Made by a program: the position numbers and the translations under genes. The notes under the pieces were generated by a model, which was given only the letters and a program-made list of their open reading frames with translations, was not told the origin of the DNA and made no database searches. Of a DNA stretch of 64,000 bases, positions 35,410-44,842 are shown piece by piece (position 1 is the stretch's first letter; each line of letters begins with the position of its first letter). The DNA is from Nocardia abscessus (GTDB taxonomy: Bacteria > Actinomycetota > Actinomycetes > Mycobacteriales > Mycobacteriaceae): NCBI RefSeq assembly GCF_015477775.1, contig NZ_JADLQO010000010.1, positions 62,001-126,000 of the forward strand, given 5' to 3'.

Positions 35410-36114
35410 CTAATCGGCGGCAGCGACGGGCTCGGCGGCAGCGACGGGCTCGGCGGCAGCCACCGGAGCGGTCGGCGCCGTCTTCCACCGGGCGTCGACG
35501 ACCAAGCCGGCCAGGCCGATCGCGAGACAGACGCCGGACAGCGCCAGCATCGCGGGGTGGGTGGTGCCGGTGAGCGCGTCGCCGAGGATGACGGTGCCGA
35601 TGGTGCCGGGCAGCACACCGAGCACCGTGGCGATCAGGTACGGCCGAAACCGGATCGAGGACAGTCCACAGCAATAGTTGATCACCGAGAACGGCACCGC
35701 CGCGATGAGCCGCAGCGAGCCGACCGCCAGCCAGCCTCGGCGCGCGAGACGCTCGTCGATCGCCCGCACCGCGGGATGGGTCAGCCGGGCGGCGACCTGA
35801 TCGCGATCGAGCGCGCGGACGAGCGCGATCGCCAGCGCCGCGCTGACCGTCGTGGCGCCGACCGCCAGCGCGATGCCGAGCAGCGGTCCGAACAGCAGCC
35901 CGGCACTCACGGTGAAAACGGTGCGCGGGATCGGCGCCACCGTCACCAGGGCGTGGACCAGGAAGAACAGCAGGGGAAAGACGGGGCCGACCGACGTCGC
36001 CCACTCCTGCACCTGGCGCGGTGACGGCAGCGGGACCAGCAGCGCCGCGCCGAACAACGCGACCGCGCCGACGATCAGGGCGACGATACGCGGGTCACGC
36101 AGCAGCCTGGTCAC
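35410..36114 (-). CDS. TVP38/TMEM64 (VTT)-family membrane protein
   Basis: Integral membrane protein of 234 residues with a VTT/SNARE-associated domain: VAPIPRTVFTVSAGLLFG, GWLAVGSLRLIAAVPFSVINYCCGL and LPGTIGTVILGDALTG are the family blocks. About five membrane spans. The C-terminus is a low-complexity tail of VAAAEP units encoded by an 18-bp tandem repeat (35414-35465), a likely recent expansion. Function probably in membrane or lipid homeostasis. Convergent with the HtrA gene. Confidence 0.88.
   Translation of the reverse strand: MTRLLRDPRIVALIVGAVALFGAALLVPLPSPRQVQEWATSVGPVFPLLFFLVHALVTVAPIPRTVFTVSAGLLFGPLLGIALAVGATTVSAALAIALVRALDRDQVAARLTHPAVRAIDERLARRGWLAVGSLRLIAAVPFSVINYCCGLSSIRFRPYLIATVLGVLPGTIGTVILGDALTGTTHPAMLALSGVCLAIGLAGLVVDARWKTAPTAPVAAAEPVAAAEPVAAAD
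35414..35465. repeat. 18-bp tandem repeat in TVP38-type gene
   Basis: Two exact copies of TCGGCGGCAGCGACGGGC (35414-35431, 35432-35449) plus a degenerate third. On the coding strand it gives the repeated residues VAAAEP at the C-terminus. Confidence 0.8.
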
Positions 36115-36295
36115 CGGCGACAGGTTACCCGTTGGTAGTGGCGGGCAGGGTCAACCGGCCGGGAATCCGCCCGCTAGCATCAGTGGAAGCGGGACGAATG
36201 CTCGTTAACCGAAGTAGTCGCTGAGCTGGGCGAATGTGAGGGAAACGGGCGCACACTGCCGGTGCGTCCGCGTTGAGGAAGAGGAACAGCAAGCT

Positions 36296-38152
36296 ATGCC
36301 GATTGCTTCAGATCCCGGGGCGGATCCGGTGCCCGACTACGCGCAATGGCGCAAGGGCGTTGCCGGGGTGCTGGCGAAGGCTCGCCGCGTCGATGTCACC
36401 GAACTTCCCGAGGAGCCCGAGCGGCTGCTCGACGAAACCACCTACGACGGCCTGACCGTCGCTCCGCTCTATACCCGGCGCGACGAGTTGCCGGAGCAGC
36501 CGCTGCCGGGAAGCTTTCCCTTCGTTCGCGGCCGGGATGCCACCCGGGATGTGCACCGGGGCTGGTTCGTCAGCGCGCAGGTCGCCCAGCGCGACGCCGC
36601 CGCGGCCAACCGGGAGATCCTCGCGGGGCTGGAGAACGGGATCAGCGCGATCTGGCTCGGCGCGGGCGAGCGCGGCGTGCCGGTGGCGGATCTGCCTGCC
36701 GCGCTGGCGGGTCTGCTGTTCGAATTGGCGCCGCTCACGCTGGACGCGGGTGGCGACGTCGCCGGTGCGGCGGCGCAGGTGTTCACCGTGCTCGACGGCT
36801 ATGCGGCGCCCGAACGCGAGGACATCCGGATCGCCCTCGGGGCCGCGCCGCTGACCAGCCGCTTCGCCGGTCTCGCCGACATCGGCCTGACCGAGGCCGT
36901 CGCACTCGCCGGGCAGGCGGTCCGACGGCCGGAGACGGTTCGTGCGATCACCGTGGACGGCACCGTCTTCCACGACGCGGGCGCCTCCGACGCCCAGGAA
37001 TTGGGCGCGGCCGTCGCCGCGGGCCTGGCCTATCTCCGGTCGCTCACCGAGAGCCTGGACATCGCGGACGCGCTGGGGCAACTGGAGTTCCGGCTCGCGG
37101 CCACCGATGATCAGTTCGCCACCATCGCGAAGTTCCGTGCCGCCAGGCAGCTCTGGGCGCGGGTCGCGCAGGTGTGCGGCGCACCGGATTTCGGCGGCGC
37201 CCCCCAGCACGCGGTCACCTCGGCCGCCATGATGAGCCAACGCGACCCCTGGGTGAACATGCTGCGCACCACGCTCGCGGCGTTCGGCGCGGGCATCGGC
37301 GGCGCCGACATCGTGACCGTGCTGCCGTTCGACTCGGCTCTGCCGGCCGGTGAGCTCGGCGTCTCGAAGTCGTTCGCCGACCGCATGGCCCGCAACACCC
37401 AGCTGCTGCTGCTCGAGGAATCGCATCTCGGTCATGTGCTGGATCCGGGCGCGGGCTCCTGGTACGTCGAGGACCTCACCGCCGCGTTGGCGGCGAAGGC
37501 GTGGGAGTTCCTCCAGGAGATCGAGGCGGCCGGTGGCTACCTCGCCGCGCTGGAGTCCGGTCTGCTCGCCGAGCGCGTGGCCGCGACCAAGGCTGCTCGC
37601 GACACCGATGTCGCGCACCGCAAGACCGCCGTCACCGGCGTGAACGAATTCCCGAATCTGGCCGAGCAGCCGTTGTCCGAGGCGGCGCGGCGCGGCGGCC
37701 GGGTGGCCCGCTACGGCGCCGCGTTCGAACAGTTGCGTGACCGCTCCGACGCCTACCTCGCCGAGCACGGCACGCGGCCGAAGGCGCTGCTGGTCCCGCT
37801 CGGGTCGGTGGCCGAGCACAACGTACGGGTCACTTTCATCGCGAATCTGCTGGCCTCGGGCGGCATCGAGTCGATCAATCCCGGTCCGCTCGCGGTGGAC
37901 GCGATCGCCGCGGCGGCCACCGAAGCGGGGGCGCCGATCGCGGTGCTGTGCGGGTCCGACACGCGCTACGGATCCGAAGCAGGTGCGGCGGTGGAGCAAC
38001 TGCGCGCCGCGGGTGTGTCCACCGTGCTGCTGGCCGGTGCGGCGAAAGCCGTCGCCGACCTGGACGACGCACAGCGCCCGGACGGATTCCTCGCCGCGCG
38101 CATCGACGCCGTCGCCGCGCTGTCCGGCCTGCTGGAGAAGGTGGGAGCCTGA
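36296..38152 (+). CDS. mutA: Methylmalonyl-CoA mutase small (beta) subunit
   Basis: Subunit of 618 residues, sequence-related to MutB but lacking the cobalamin-binding histidine motif, as expected for MutA. It forms a heterodimer with MutB for the reversible rearrangement of methylmalonyl-CoA and succinyl-CoA. Segments such as PGSFPFVRGRDATRDVHRGW and DPGAGSWYVEDLTAALAAKAW match the family. The ATG at 36296 follows GAGGAAGAGGAA; the longer frame upstream is not needed. The stop overlaps the mutB start by one base. Confidence 0.95.
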   Translation: MPIASDPGADPVPDYAQWRKGVAGVLAKARRVDVTELPEEPERLLDETTYDGLTVAPLYTRRDELPEQPLPGSFPFVRGRDATRDVHRGWFVSAQVAQRDAAAANREILAGLENGISAIWLGAGERGVPVADLPAALAGLLFELAPLTLDAGGDVAGAAAQVFTVLDGYAAPEREDIRIALGAAPLTSRFAGLADIGLTEAVALAGQAVRRPETVRAITVDGTVFHDAGASDAQELGAAVAAGLAYLRSLTESLDIADALGQLEFRLAATDDQFATIAKFRAARQLWARVAQVCGAPDFGGAPQHAVTSAAMMSQRDPWVNMLRTTLAAFGAGIGGADIVTVLPFDSALPAGELGVSKSFADRMARNTQLLLLEESHLGHVLDPGAGSWYVEDLTAALAAKAWEFLQEIEAAGGYLAALESGLLAERVAATKAARDTDVAHRKTAVTGVNEFPNLAEQPLSEAARRGGRVARYGAAFEQLRDRSDAYLAEHGTRPKALLVPLGSVAEHNVRVTFIANLLASGGIESINPGPLAVDAIAAAATEAGAPIAVLCGSDTRYGSEAGAAVEQLRAAGVSTVLLAGAAKAVADLDDAQRPDGFLAARIDAVAALSGLLEKVGA

Positions 38153-40419
38153 TGACTACTCGTGAGATCAAGCACGTGATCGGCAGTTTCGCCGACGTGC
38201 CGCTGGCCGAGCGCGCACCGGAGCCCGCCGCGGTCGACGCGGCGCAGGTGACGGAATACGTGCGCGCTGCCGCGGCGGCCAACCAGTACGCCCCCGAGCA
38301 GCTGGTGTGGGCGACGCCCGAGGGCATCGACGTGCCGCCGGTGTTCACCAAGGCCGACCGGGATGCCGTTGCGGCCGAGGGGTATCCGCTCGACAGCGTG
38401 CCCGGCGTCGCGCCGTTCGTGCGCGGGCCGTACCCGACCATGTACGTCAACCAGCCGTGGACCATCCGCCAGTACGCCGGTTTCTCCACCGCCGCGGACT
38501 CGAATGCCTTCTACCGGCGCAACCTGCAGGCGGGGCAGAAGGGTCTGTCGGTAGCGTTCGACCTGGCGACCCACCGCGGCTACGACTCCGATCACCCGCG
38601 CGTGCAGGGTGACGTCGGCATGGCGGGCGTGGCCATCGACTCGATCCTGGACATGCGCCAGCTGTTCGACCACATCCCGCTGGATCAGGTCAGCGTCTCG
38701 ATGACGATGAACGGCGCGGTGCTGCCGATCCTGGCGCTGTACGTCGTCGCCGCCGAGGAGCAGGGCGTCGCACCCGAGCAGCTGGCCGGAACCATTCAGA
38801 ACGACATTCTGAAGGAGTTCATGGTCCGCAACACCTACATCTACCCGCCGAAGCCCTCGATGCGGATCATCTCCGACATCTTCGCCTACACCAGCGCGAA
38901 GATGCCGAAGTTCAATTCGATCTCCATCTCCGGCTATCACATCCAGGAAGCGGGCGCGACCGCGGACCTGGAGCTGGCCTACACCCTCGCCGACGGTGTC
39001 GAGTACATCCGCGCGGGCGTCGACGCGGGTATGGAGGTCGACAAGTTCGCGCCGAGGCTGTCGTTCTTCTGGGCGATCGGCATGAACTTCTTCATGGAGG
39101 TCGCCAAGCTGCGCGCCGGGCGCCTGCTGTGGAGCGAGCTGGTCGCGAAATTCAACCCGAAGAGCGCGAAATCGCTGTCGCTGCGCACCCATTCGCAGAC
39201 CTCCGGCTGGTCGCTCACCGCGCAGGACGCCTACAACAATGTCGCGCGCACCTGCATCGAGGCGATGGCCGCCACCCAGGGCCACACCCAGTCGCTGCAC
39301 ACCAACGCGCTCGACGAGGCGCTGGCGCTGCCGACGGACTTCTCCGCCCGCATCGCCCGCAACACCCAGCTGCTGATCCAGCAGGAGTCCAACACCACCC
39401 GCCCGATCGACCCGTGGGGCGGCTCGTACTACGTCGAGTGGCTCACCCACCAGCTGGCCAACCGCGCCCGCGCGCACATCGCCGAGGTCGAGGCGCACGG
39501 CGGCATGGCGCAGGCGATCGGCGAAGGCATCCCGAAGCTGCGCATCGAGGAAGCCGCCGCGCGCACCCAGGCGCGCATCGATACCGGTCAGCAGCCGGTG
39601 ATCGGCGTCAACAAGTACCAGGTCGAAGAGGACCAGCAGGTCGAGGTCCTCAAGGTCGAGAACTCGCGGGTGCGCGCCGAGCAGATCGAGAAGCTGCAGC
39701 GGCTGCGCGCCGAGCGCGACCCGGACGCGGTGCGGCGGGCACTGGCCGAATTGACCCGCGCCGCTGCCTCTTCCGAGGGCGGCATGGCGAACAACCTGCT
39801 CGCGCTGGCCATCGACGCGGCCAGGGCCAAGGCCACCGTCGGCGAGATCTCCGATGCGCTGGAGCAGGTGTACGGCAGGCACCAGGCGGAGATCCGTACG
39901 CTCTCCGGTGTGTACCGCGACGAGGCCGGAAAGGTCACGAACATCACCGAGGCGAGCGAGCTGGTCGAGGAATTCGCCGAGGCGGAGGGTCGCAGGCCGC
40001 GCATCCTCGTCGCGAAGATGGGTCAGGACGGCCACGACCGGGGACAGAAGGTGATCGCCACGGCCTTCGCCGACCTCGGCTTCGACGTCGACGTGGGCCC
40101 GCTGTTCCAGACCCCGGAAGAGGTGGCGCAGCAGGCGGCCGACAACGACGTGCACGTCGTCGGGGTGTCGTCGCTGGCGGCCGGCCACCTCACGCTGGTG
40201 CCCGCCCTGCGGCAGGCACTGGCCGATGTCGGACGTCCCGACATCATGGTCATCGTCGGCGGCGTGATCCCGCCCGGTGACTTCGACGAGCTCTACCAGG
40301 CCGGCGCGGCGGCGATCTTCCCGCCCGGCACGGTGATCGCGGACGCGGCCATCGACCTGCTGAAGAAGCTCGGCGCCGAACTCGGTCACGAACTCGGCAG
40401 CGACGCCGCGCCGGAATGA
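38152..40419 (+). CDS. mutB: Methylmalonyl-CoA mutase large (alpha) subunit
   Basis: Catalytic, adenosylcobalamin-dependent subunit of 755 residues. The substrate barrel includes PGVAPFVRGPYPTMYVNQPW, and the B12 domain at the C-terminus has the DxHxxG motif DGHDRG at 626-631, whose His ligates cobalt, with the downstream VVGVSSLAAGH. Links propionate, odd-chain fatty acid or cholesterol catabolism with succinyl-CoA, and can supply methylmalonyl-CoA for methyl-branched lipids. TGATG overlaps with mutA; ATGA overlap with meaB. Confidence 0.98.
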   Translation: MTTREIKHVIGSFADVPLAERAPEPAAVDAAQVTEYVRAAAAANQYAPEQLVWATPEGIDVPPVFTKADRDAVAAEGYPLDSVPGVAPFVRGPYPTMYVNQPWTIRQYAGFSTAADSNAFYRRNLQAGQKGLSVAFDLATHRGYDSDHPRVQGDVGMAGVAIDSILDMRQLFDHIPLDQVSVSMTMNGAVLPILALYVVAAEEQGVAPEQLAGTIQNDILKEFMVRNTYIYPPKPSMRIISDIFAYTSAKMPKFNSISISGYHIQEAGATADLELAYTLADGVEYIRAGVDAGMEVDKFAPRLSFFWAIGMNFFMEVAKLRAGRLLWSELVAKFNPKSAKSLSLRTHSQTSGWSLTAQDAYNNVARTCIEAMAATQGHTQSLHTNALDEALALPTDFSARIARNTQLLIQQESNTTRPIDPWGGSYYVEWLTHQLANRARAHIAEVEAHGGMAQAIGEGIPKLRIEEAAARTQARIDTGQQPVIGVNKYQVEEDQQVEVLKVENSRVRAEQIEKLQRLRAERDPDAVRRALAELTRAAASSEGGMANNLLALAIDAARAKATVGEISDALEQVYGRHQAEIRTLSGVYRDEAGKVTNITEASELVEEFAEAEGRRPRILVAKMGQDGHDRGQKVIATAFADLGFDVDVGPLFQTPEEVAQQAADNDVHVVGVSSLAAGHLTLVPALRQALADVGRPDIMVIVGGVIPPGDFDELYQAGAAAIFPPGTVIADAAIDLLKKLGAELGHELGSDAAPE

Positions 40420-41459
40420 GCGACGCGGGTTCCGCGGCGCGGGACACCCCGAAGGTGGCCGCGCGCCGGACGATCGATGTCGACGCCCTCGCCACGGCGG
40501 TCCGCGCCAACGAGCGGGCCGCCCTGGCGCGGGCGATCACGCTGGTGGAGTCCACCAGGGCCGATCACCGGGCGCTGGCGCAGCAGTTGCTGCTGAAGGT
40601 TTCGCCGGAGGCGGGCTCCGGGAGCGTTCCGTCCAACCGCGTCGGCATCACGGGCGTTCCCGGCGTCGGCAAGTCGACCTTCATCGACGCGCTCGGCATG
40701 TACCTGATCGGGCAGGGGCACCGGGTCGCCGTGCTCGCGGTCGACCCGTCCTCGACCCGGACCGGCGGATCGATCCTGGGCGACAAGACGAGGATGGCGC
40801 GCCTGTCGGTGGAACGTGACGCCTACATCCGGCCTTCGCCCACCGCGGGCACACTCGGCGGCGTGGCCAAGGCGACGCGCGAGACCATCGTGCTGCTCGA
40901 GGCGGCCGGATACGACGTGATCCTGGTCGAGACCGTCGGGGTGGGCCAGTCGGAGGTCACCGTCGCGAACATGGTCGACGTGTTCTGCTTCCTCACCCTG
41001 GCCCGGACCGGTGACCAGTTGCAGGGCATCAAGAAGGGCGTGCTCGAACTCGCCGATCTGGTCGCGGTGAACAAGGCCGACGGCAAACACGAGGTCGAGG
41101 CCAAAGCCGCCGCCAGGGAGCTCGCCGGTGCGCTACGCCTGATCCACCCGCACGACGCGCTGTGGCGGCCACCGGTGCTGACCATGAGCGGGTTGGAAGG
41201 CAACGGCCTGGACCGGTTCTGGGACACGGTGCTCGAACACCGCCGCGTGCTCACCGACGCCGGGGAATTCGACGCGCAGCGGCGTCGCCAGCAGGTCGAC
41301 TGGACGTGGACCATGGTGCACGATCAGTTGCTGCGCAGGCTCGCGGACAATCCGGAGGTGAAAGCCATTCGGGCGCAGGTGGAAAAGCAGGTCCGCGACG
41401 GCACCCTGACCGCCGCGCTCGCCGCCGAGGAACTCCTGCGCGCCTTCGACGGCCGCTGA
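40416..41459 (+). CDS. meaB: MeaB/ArgK-type GTPase chaperone of methylmalonyl-CoA mutase
   Basis: G3E-family GTPase of 347 residues. P-loop GVPGVGKS at 80-87, then VDPSSTRTGGSILGDKTRM, VETVGVGQSE and NKAD, the MeaB fingerprints. It protects and reloads the mutase with adenosylcobalamin. The ATG overlaps the mutB stop (ATGA), so mutA-mutB-meaB form one translationally coupled operon. Confidence 0.97.
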   Translation: MSDAGSAARDTPKVAARRTIDVDALATAVRANERAALARAITLVESTRADHRALAQQLLLKVSPEAGSGSVPSNRVGITGVPGVGKSTFIDALGMYLIGQGHRVAVLAVDPSSTRTGGSILGDKTRMARLSVERDAYIRPSPTAGTLGGVAKATRETIVLLEAAGYDVILVETVGVGQSEVTVANMVDVFCFLTLARTGDQLQGIKKGVLELADLVAVNKADGKHEVEAKAAARELAGALRLIHPHDALWRPPVLTMSGLEGNGLDRFWDTVLEHRRVLTDAGEFDAQRRRQQVDWTWTMVHDQLLRRLADNPEVKAIRAQVEKQVRDGTLTAALAAEELLRAFDGR

Positions 41460-41518
41460 TCGAGCCGGATCCGGACCTGGCCGACCGGACGATACCGCGC
41501 TCAGCACCGCTGCGTGCG

Positions 41519-42481
41519 TTACCGCCGCTCGCTGTTCAAATGGACCCGCGCCGCCAAGGCATGGTGGTCCGCACCGGGGAGGCGCACCGTCTCCACCGCG
41601 ACCGCGCGCCCGCCTGCGACGAGGATGTGGTCGATACCGACCAGGGCCGGCCACCGCTTGTCGGTCGGATAGGTGACGAGATGTCCGGCACCGGCCTGTT
41701 CGGCGGCGTCGCCGAAGCGGCCGGAGAGCATCGCGCGGAACTGCCGATGATCGTAGGTCGCGTTGAAGTCGCCGCCGACGATGGCCGGTCGATCTGCCGG
41801 CGATCGTTCGAGAATGTCGTGCAGGCGGGACAACTCGTCGGCCCAGACCGGAGTGCCGAACACCGGTGGTACCGGGTGGAAGGCGTAGACCGTGACCGGC
41901 CCGGTGCCGGGAATGTCTGCTGTTGCCGAGATCTGATTCAGCACGAAGCCGTCGTACTCTTCGGTTTCCGACAGGGGGTAGCTGCTCCATATTCCCGTCC
42001 CGGTCGCTGTCCTTCCCGGTGAGACGAATCGATACGGCAACAGTCGGTCGAGTCCCGCGCGGCCGAGATCCTCGACTGCCGCAGGCGTGAGCTCGTTGAC
42101 GGTGAGGACACCGATGTTCCGCGTGCGCACCTCGTCGACCAGTGCCTTGGGATCAGCTCCGTCGAAGAGAAGATTGGCCTGCATCACCGTCACCAGGCGT
42201 CCGTCCTCGGCGCCCGAGCGACCGACGTACAGCGGAGCTTGCGTCCACGCCGCGATGGCGACGACGACGATTGCGACTCCGGCACCGCTCCAGTGCCGCA
42301 TGGCTGCGAACGCCACCGCTGCCACGAAGGCGGAGATCATCAGATACGGCGCACCCGAAGCCGCCAAGACCAGCGTTCGGGATGACGACCCATTGAAGTG
42401 CAACGCGACCCCCACGGCACCGGCCAGTGCCGCAATCCAGGCCAGCAGATGGACTCCGGCCAGAATCGACTTCGCTATCAC
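41519..42481 (-). CDS. Membrane-anchored endonuclease/exonuclease/phosphatase-family protein
   Basis: Protein of 320 residues with three N-terminal membrane segments (about 5-30, 37-62 and 65-82), then an EEP domain facing outside: MQANLLFDGADP (metal-binding Asn), VLTVNELTP (Glu), GGDFNATYDHRQF (Asp/Asn) and GIDHIL, GADHHALAARV (catalytic His). Such proteins in actinobacteria are annotated as secreted nucleases or phosphatases; substrate unresolved. Confidence 0.85.
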   Translation of the reverse strand: MIAKSILAGVHLLAWIAALAGAVGVALHFNGSSSRTLVLAASGAPYLMISAFVAAVAFAAMRHWSGAGVAIVVVAIAAWTQAPLYVGRSGAEDGRLVTVMQANLLFDGADPKALVDEVRTRNIGVLTVNELTPAAVEDLGRAGLDRLLPYRFVSPGRTATGTGIWSSYPLSETEEYDGFVLNQISATADIPGTGPVTVYAFHPVPPVFGTPVWADELSRLHDILERSPADRPAIVGGDFNATYDHRQFRAMLSGRFGDAAEQAGAGHLVTYPTDKRWPALVGIDHILVAGGRAVAVETVRLPGADHHALAARVHLNSERR

Positions 42482-42790
42482 ACTCGATACTCAAACACAC
42501 CGGCGGCGAACGGCGTCCGTGGCGGGAGGCTGCCGGAGGTGGTCGAGTGCGGCCCGCTCCCGATCGTCAGGCGTGGCTGTGTTCGCCCTGCGCCGGGCGT
42601 TCGTGGAACCGCTCGGCGACGCCGTGCGCGCGGGCACCCGCGCGATGCGACCACGATCGGTCTCGGCGGCACGCGCTGCCCGTTCCACTTCGACCGCATC
42701 AGCTGAACGAGTCGGCGCGCGGGCGGGAATGTGACCTGTTTCCGCCCGCGCGACGGTGCCGCAGGCCGTCCGAGCCGGTTCGGAACCAGG
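42482..42790. other. Intergenic stretch, no gene seen
   Basis: Lies between two minus-strand genes and should hold the promoter of the EEP-family gene. No convincing reading frame or hairpin was found; a plus-strand frame ending LGGTRCPFHFDRIS has no usable start. Confidence 0.35.
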
Positions 42791-43675
42791 TTATTCGATG
42801 CCGAACAGCGCCGCCGCGTTGCGGTAGCAGACCCGGCGCAACCAGTCGTCACCGAGATCGAGGCGTTCGAGCGCCTCGATCGAATGACCATAGGAGTGTG
42901 GGATATTGGGGAAGTCGCTGCCGAACAGGATGCGGTCGGCGAAGGCGCTCAGCCTGCCGTGCTCGTGGACCGGGAAGGGCACGTCGGCCTCGGCGAAATC
43001 GGTCCACACCATTGTGGTGTCCAGCCGTACCTCCGGGTAGTCCTCGGCAAGATCGAGGAACTCGGAGTATTCGGGCATGCCCATGTGCGCGACGATCAGC
43101 CGCAGGCGCGGAAAGCGGCGCAGCACACCGGCAATCGGCTCCGGTCCGGTGTGGACTCCGGGCGCAGGGCCGGAACCGCAATGGATGACGATCGGAATAC
43201 GCGCGTCCTCCAGCAAGCCCCACACCGGGTCCAGCAGCGGGTCGCCCGGATGGTAGCCGCCGACTTGAACATGCGCTTTGAAGACCCGAGCCCCATCCTC
43301 GACCGCTGTGCGGACATAGCCCGCCGCCTGCGGCTCGGGAAAGAACGTGGCGGTGTGCAGGCAATCGGGGGTGTGGGCGGCGAAATCGGCGGTCCATTCG
43401 TTCAGCCAGGCCGCCATGTCCGGTTTGTGCGGATACACCAGTGCGGTGAACGCGCGAACCCCGAAGTCACGCAACATTTTCAACCGGACCTCCGCGTCGG
43501 CGCGGTAGGTGATCGGCCAGGCGCGGCCGGTCAGCGGGCCTACCGTGTCGAAATACGCCCACACCTTCCGCATCACCTGGTCGGGCATGAAATGGGTGTG
43601 GACGTCGATGATGCCGGGCAACCCGAGCCGGGCGCGGAAGGCAGGTAAGTAGGCCGTGTCGTCTGCGCCGGTCAC
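42791..43675 (-). CDS. Amidohydrolase-family protein (amidohydrolase_2)
   Basis: Metal-dependent hydrolase or decarboxylase of 294 residues. IIDVHTHFMPD (His26/His28), IPIVIHCGSGPAPG, LIVAHMGMPEYSEF and ILFGSDFPNI are the amidohydrolase_2 landmarks. The GTG start at 43675 overlaps the stop of the nucleoside hydrolase (GTGA), so the two are co-translated; both may act on a nucleoside- or nucleobase-derived substrate (inference). Confidence 0.88.
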   Translation of the reverse strand: MTGADDTAYLPAFRARLGLPGIIDVHTHFMPDQVMRKVWAYFDTVGPLTGRAWPITYRADAEVRLKMLRDFGVRAFTALVYPHKPDMAAWLNEWTADFAAHTPDCLHTATFFPEPQAAGYVRTAVEDGARVFKAHVQVGGYHPGDPLLDPVWGLLEDARIPIVIHCGSGPAPGVHTGPEPIAGVLRRFPRLRLIVAHMGMPEYSEFLDLAEDYPEVRLDTTMVWTDFAEADVPFPVHEHGRLSAFADRILFGSDFPNIPHSYGHSIEALERLDLGDDWLRRVCYRNAAALFGIE

Positions 43676-44724
43676 CGGACCTCCTGAGCCGCGGGCGGGT
43701 GCACGGCCCGCGCGAAGTCGCCGATCCGGGCGATCAGGCGATCGAAGAACAGCGCCGGATCGGTGCCGATCACGATGTCGGCGTTGGGTTCCCGGCCCCA
43801 CATGCCCGTCCAGTCGGCGACCGTGGTCGCCCGGGTGATGGTGCCCGCCAGCTCCACGTCCACCGTCGCCGGGCGGACGCGGGCCAGCGCCGGATCCAGC
43901 GCCACCGCGGCAGCGAACGGATCGTGCATATGAGCCAGATAGCCCAGCTCGTAGCCATGGTGGAAATCGAAGTAGAACCGCACGGCGTCGGTGACGTGCC
44001 GGACGATCGGATTGCTCGCGGCCGAGCGGGCCCAGGGCGGATCGGACGGCGAGACGAGTTCCACCGGAAAGCTTTTCGCGCGCTCGGCGAGGCGGACCAA
44101 GTGCTCGGGGCGCATCTCGATGGTCTCGGTGATGTCGAGCGCGCAGACGATCGGCCTGCGTCGCGCCGGAGCCGTGGCGAACGCGTCGAAGACTTCTTTG
44201 GCGGCCTCCGGGTCGACGTGCACGTTCCACTCGTTGGTCGGCGTGGTGTTGCCCGGATGGTTGAACGCGCCGCCCATGATCACCAGGCGGTCCAGCAGCA
44301 GCGGCAGGTCCGGTTCCATCCGCAACGCGAGAGCGAGGTTGGTCAACGGGCCGGTGCAGAGTCCGACGATTTCGCCGGGATGGGCCCGCGCCAGATCCGC
44401 CCACATCTGTGCGGCCGATCGGGCCGAGACACGGCGGGCCGACACAGGGAGCTCGGCGTATCCGATGCCCTGCGGTCCGTGCGTGTCCTCGGTGGTGCGC
44501 AGCGGGATCGCCAATGGAACGGGGGAGCCGAGCGCTACTTCGATCTCGGGCGCGTGGCAGACGTCCAGCCAGGCCAGATTGTTCGCCGCCACCTGCGCCG
44601 CCGCGACGTTGCCCGCGGTGGCGGCGATTCCGGCGATCTCGGCCTCCGGGGAGCCGAGCAGGTACAGCAGCGCGAGCGAGTCGTCGATGCCGGTATCGAC
44701 GTCGAGGATGATCTTCTGCCGCAC
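43672..44724 (-). CDS. Nucleoside hydrolase (IUNH family)
   Basis: Ribohydrolase of 350 residues that cleaves nucleosides to base and ribose. Calcium/ribose-binding DVDTGIDD at 8-15, then LCTGPLTNLALAL and VIMGGAFNHPGNTTPTNEWNVHVDPEAA match the family. First of the two-gene unit with an amidohydrolase. GTG start at 44724. It is divergent from a TetR gene with an ACGTCT/AGACGT dyad in between. Confidence 0.93.
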   Translation of the reverse strand: MRQKIILDVDTGIDDSLALLYLLGSPEAEIAGIAATAGNVAAAQVAANNLAWLDVCHAPEIEVALGSPVPLAIPLRTTEDTHGPQGIGYAELPVSARRVSARSAAQMWADLARAHPGEIVGLCTGPLTNLALALRMEPDLPLLLDRLVIMGGAFNHPGNTTPTNEWNVHVDPEAAKEVFDAFATAPARRRPIVCALDITETIEMRPEHLVRLAERAKSFPVELVSPSDPPWARSAASNPIVRHVTDAVRFYFDFHHGYELGYLAHMHDPFAAAVALDPALARVRPATVDVELAGTITRATTVADWTGMWGREPNADIVIGTDPALFFDRLIARIGDFARAVHPPAAQEVR

Positions 44725-44802
44725 GGCACGAGACTAGCGAGCCGGTGGACGGGCACGACGCCGAGGTTGCCGGTAGCTCGGCGATCGCACGGGGTAGTAC
44801 AT

Positions 44803-44828
44803 ACGTCTAGTACGTTTGTCTAAGACGT
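44803..44828. promoter_or_regulatory. TetR operator-like dyad
   Basis: ACGTCT (44803-44808) and AGACGT (44823-44828) are exact inverted repeats 14 bases apart, directly upstream of the TetR gene at 44843. Confidence 0.5.
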
Positions 44829-44842
44829 TGTAGCCTGTGGTC

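Noticed and set aside
36236..36295. Cobalamin riboswitch before mutA
   Set aside because: No B12-box was seen; only a short hairpin (GGGCGCAC with GTGCGTCC). Inconclusive, so not listed.
42398..42706. Plus-strand ORF ending LGGTRCPFHFDRIS
   Set aside because: Runs across the minus-strand EEP gene start and has no ribosome site; possible relic, not supportable.
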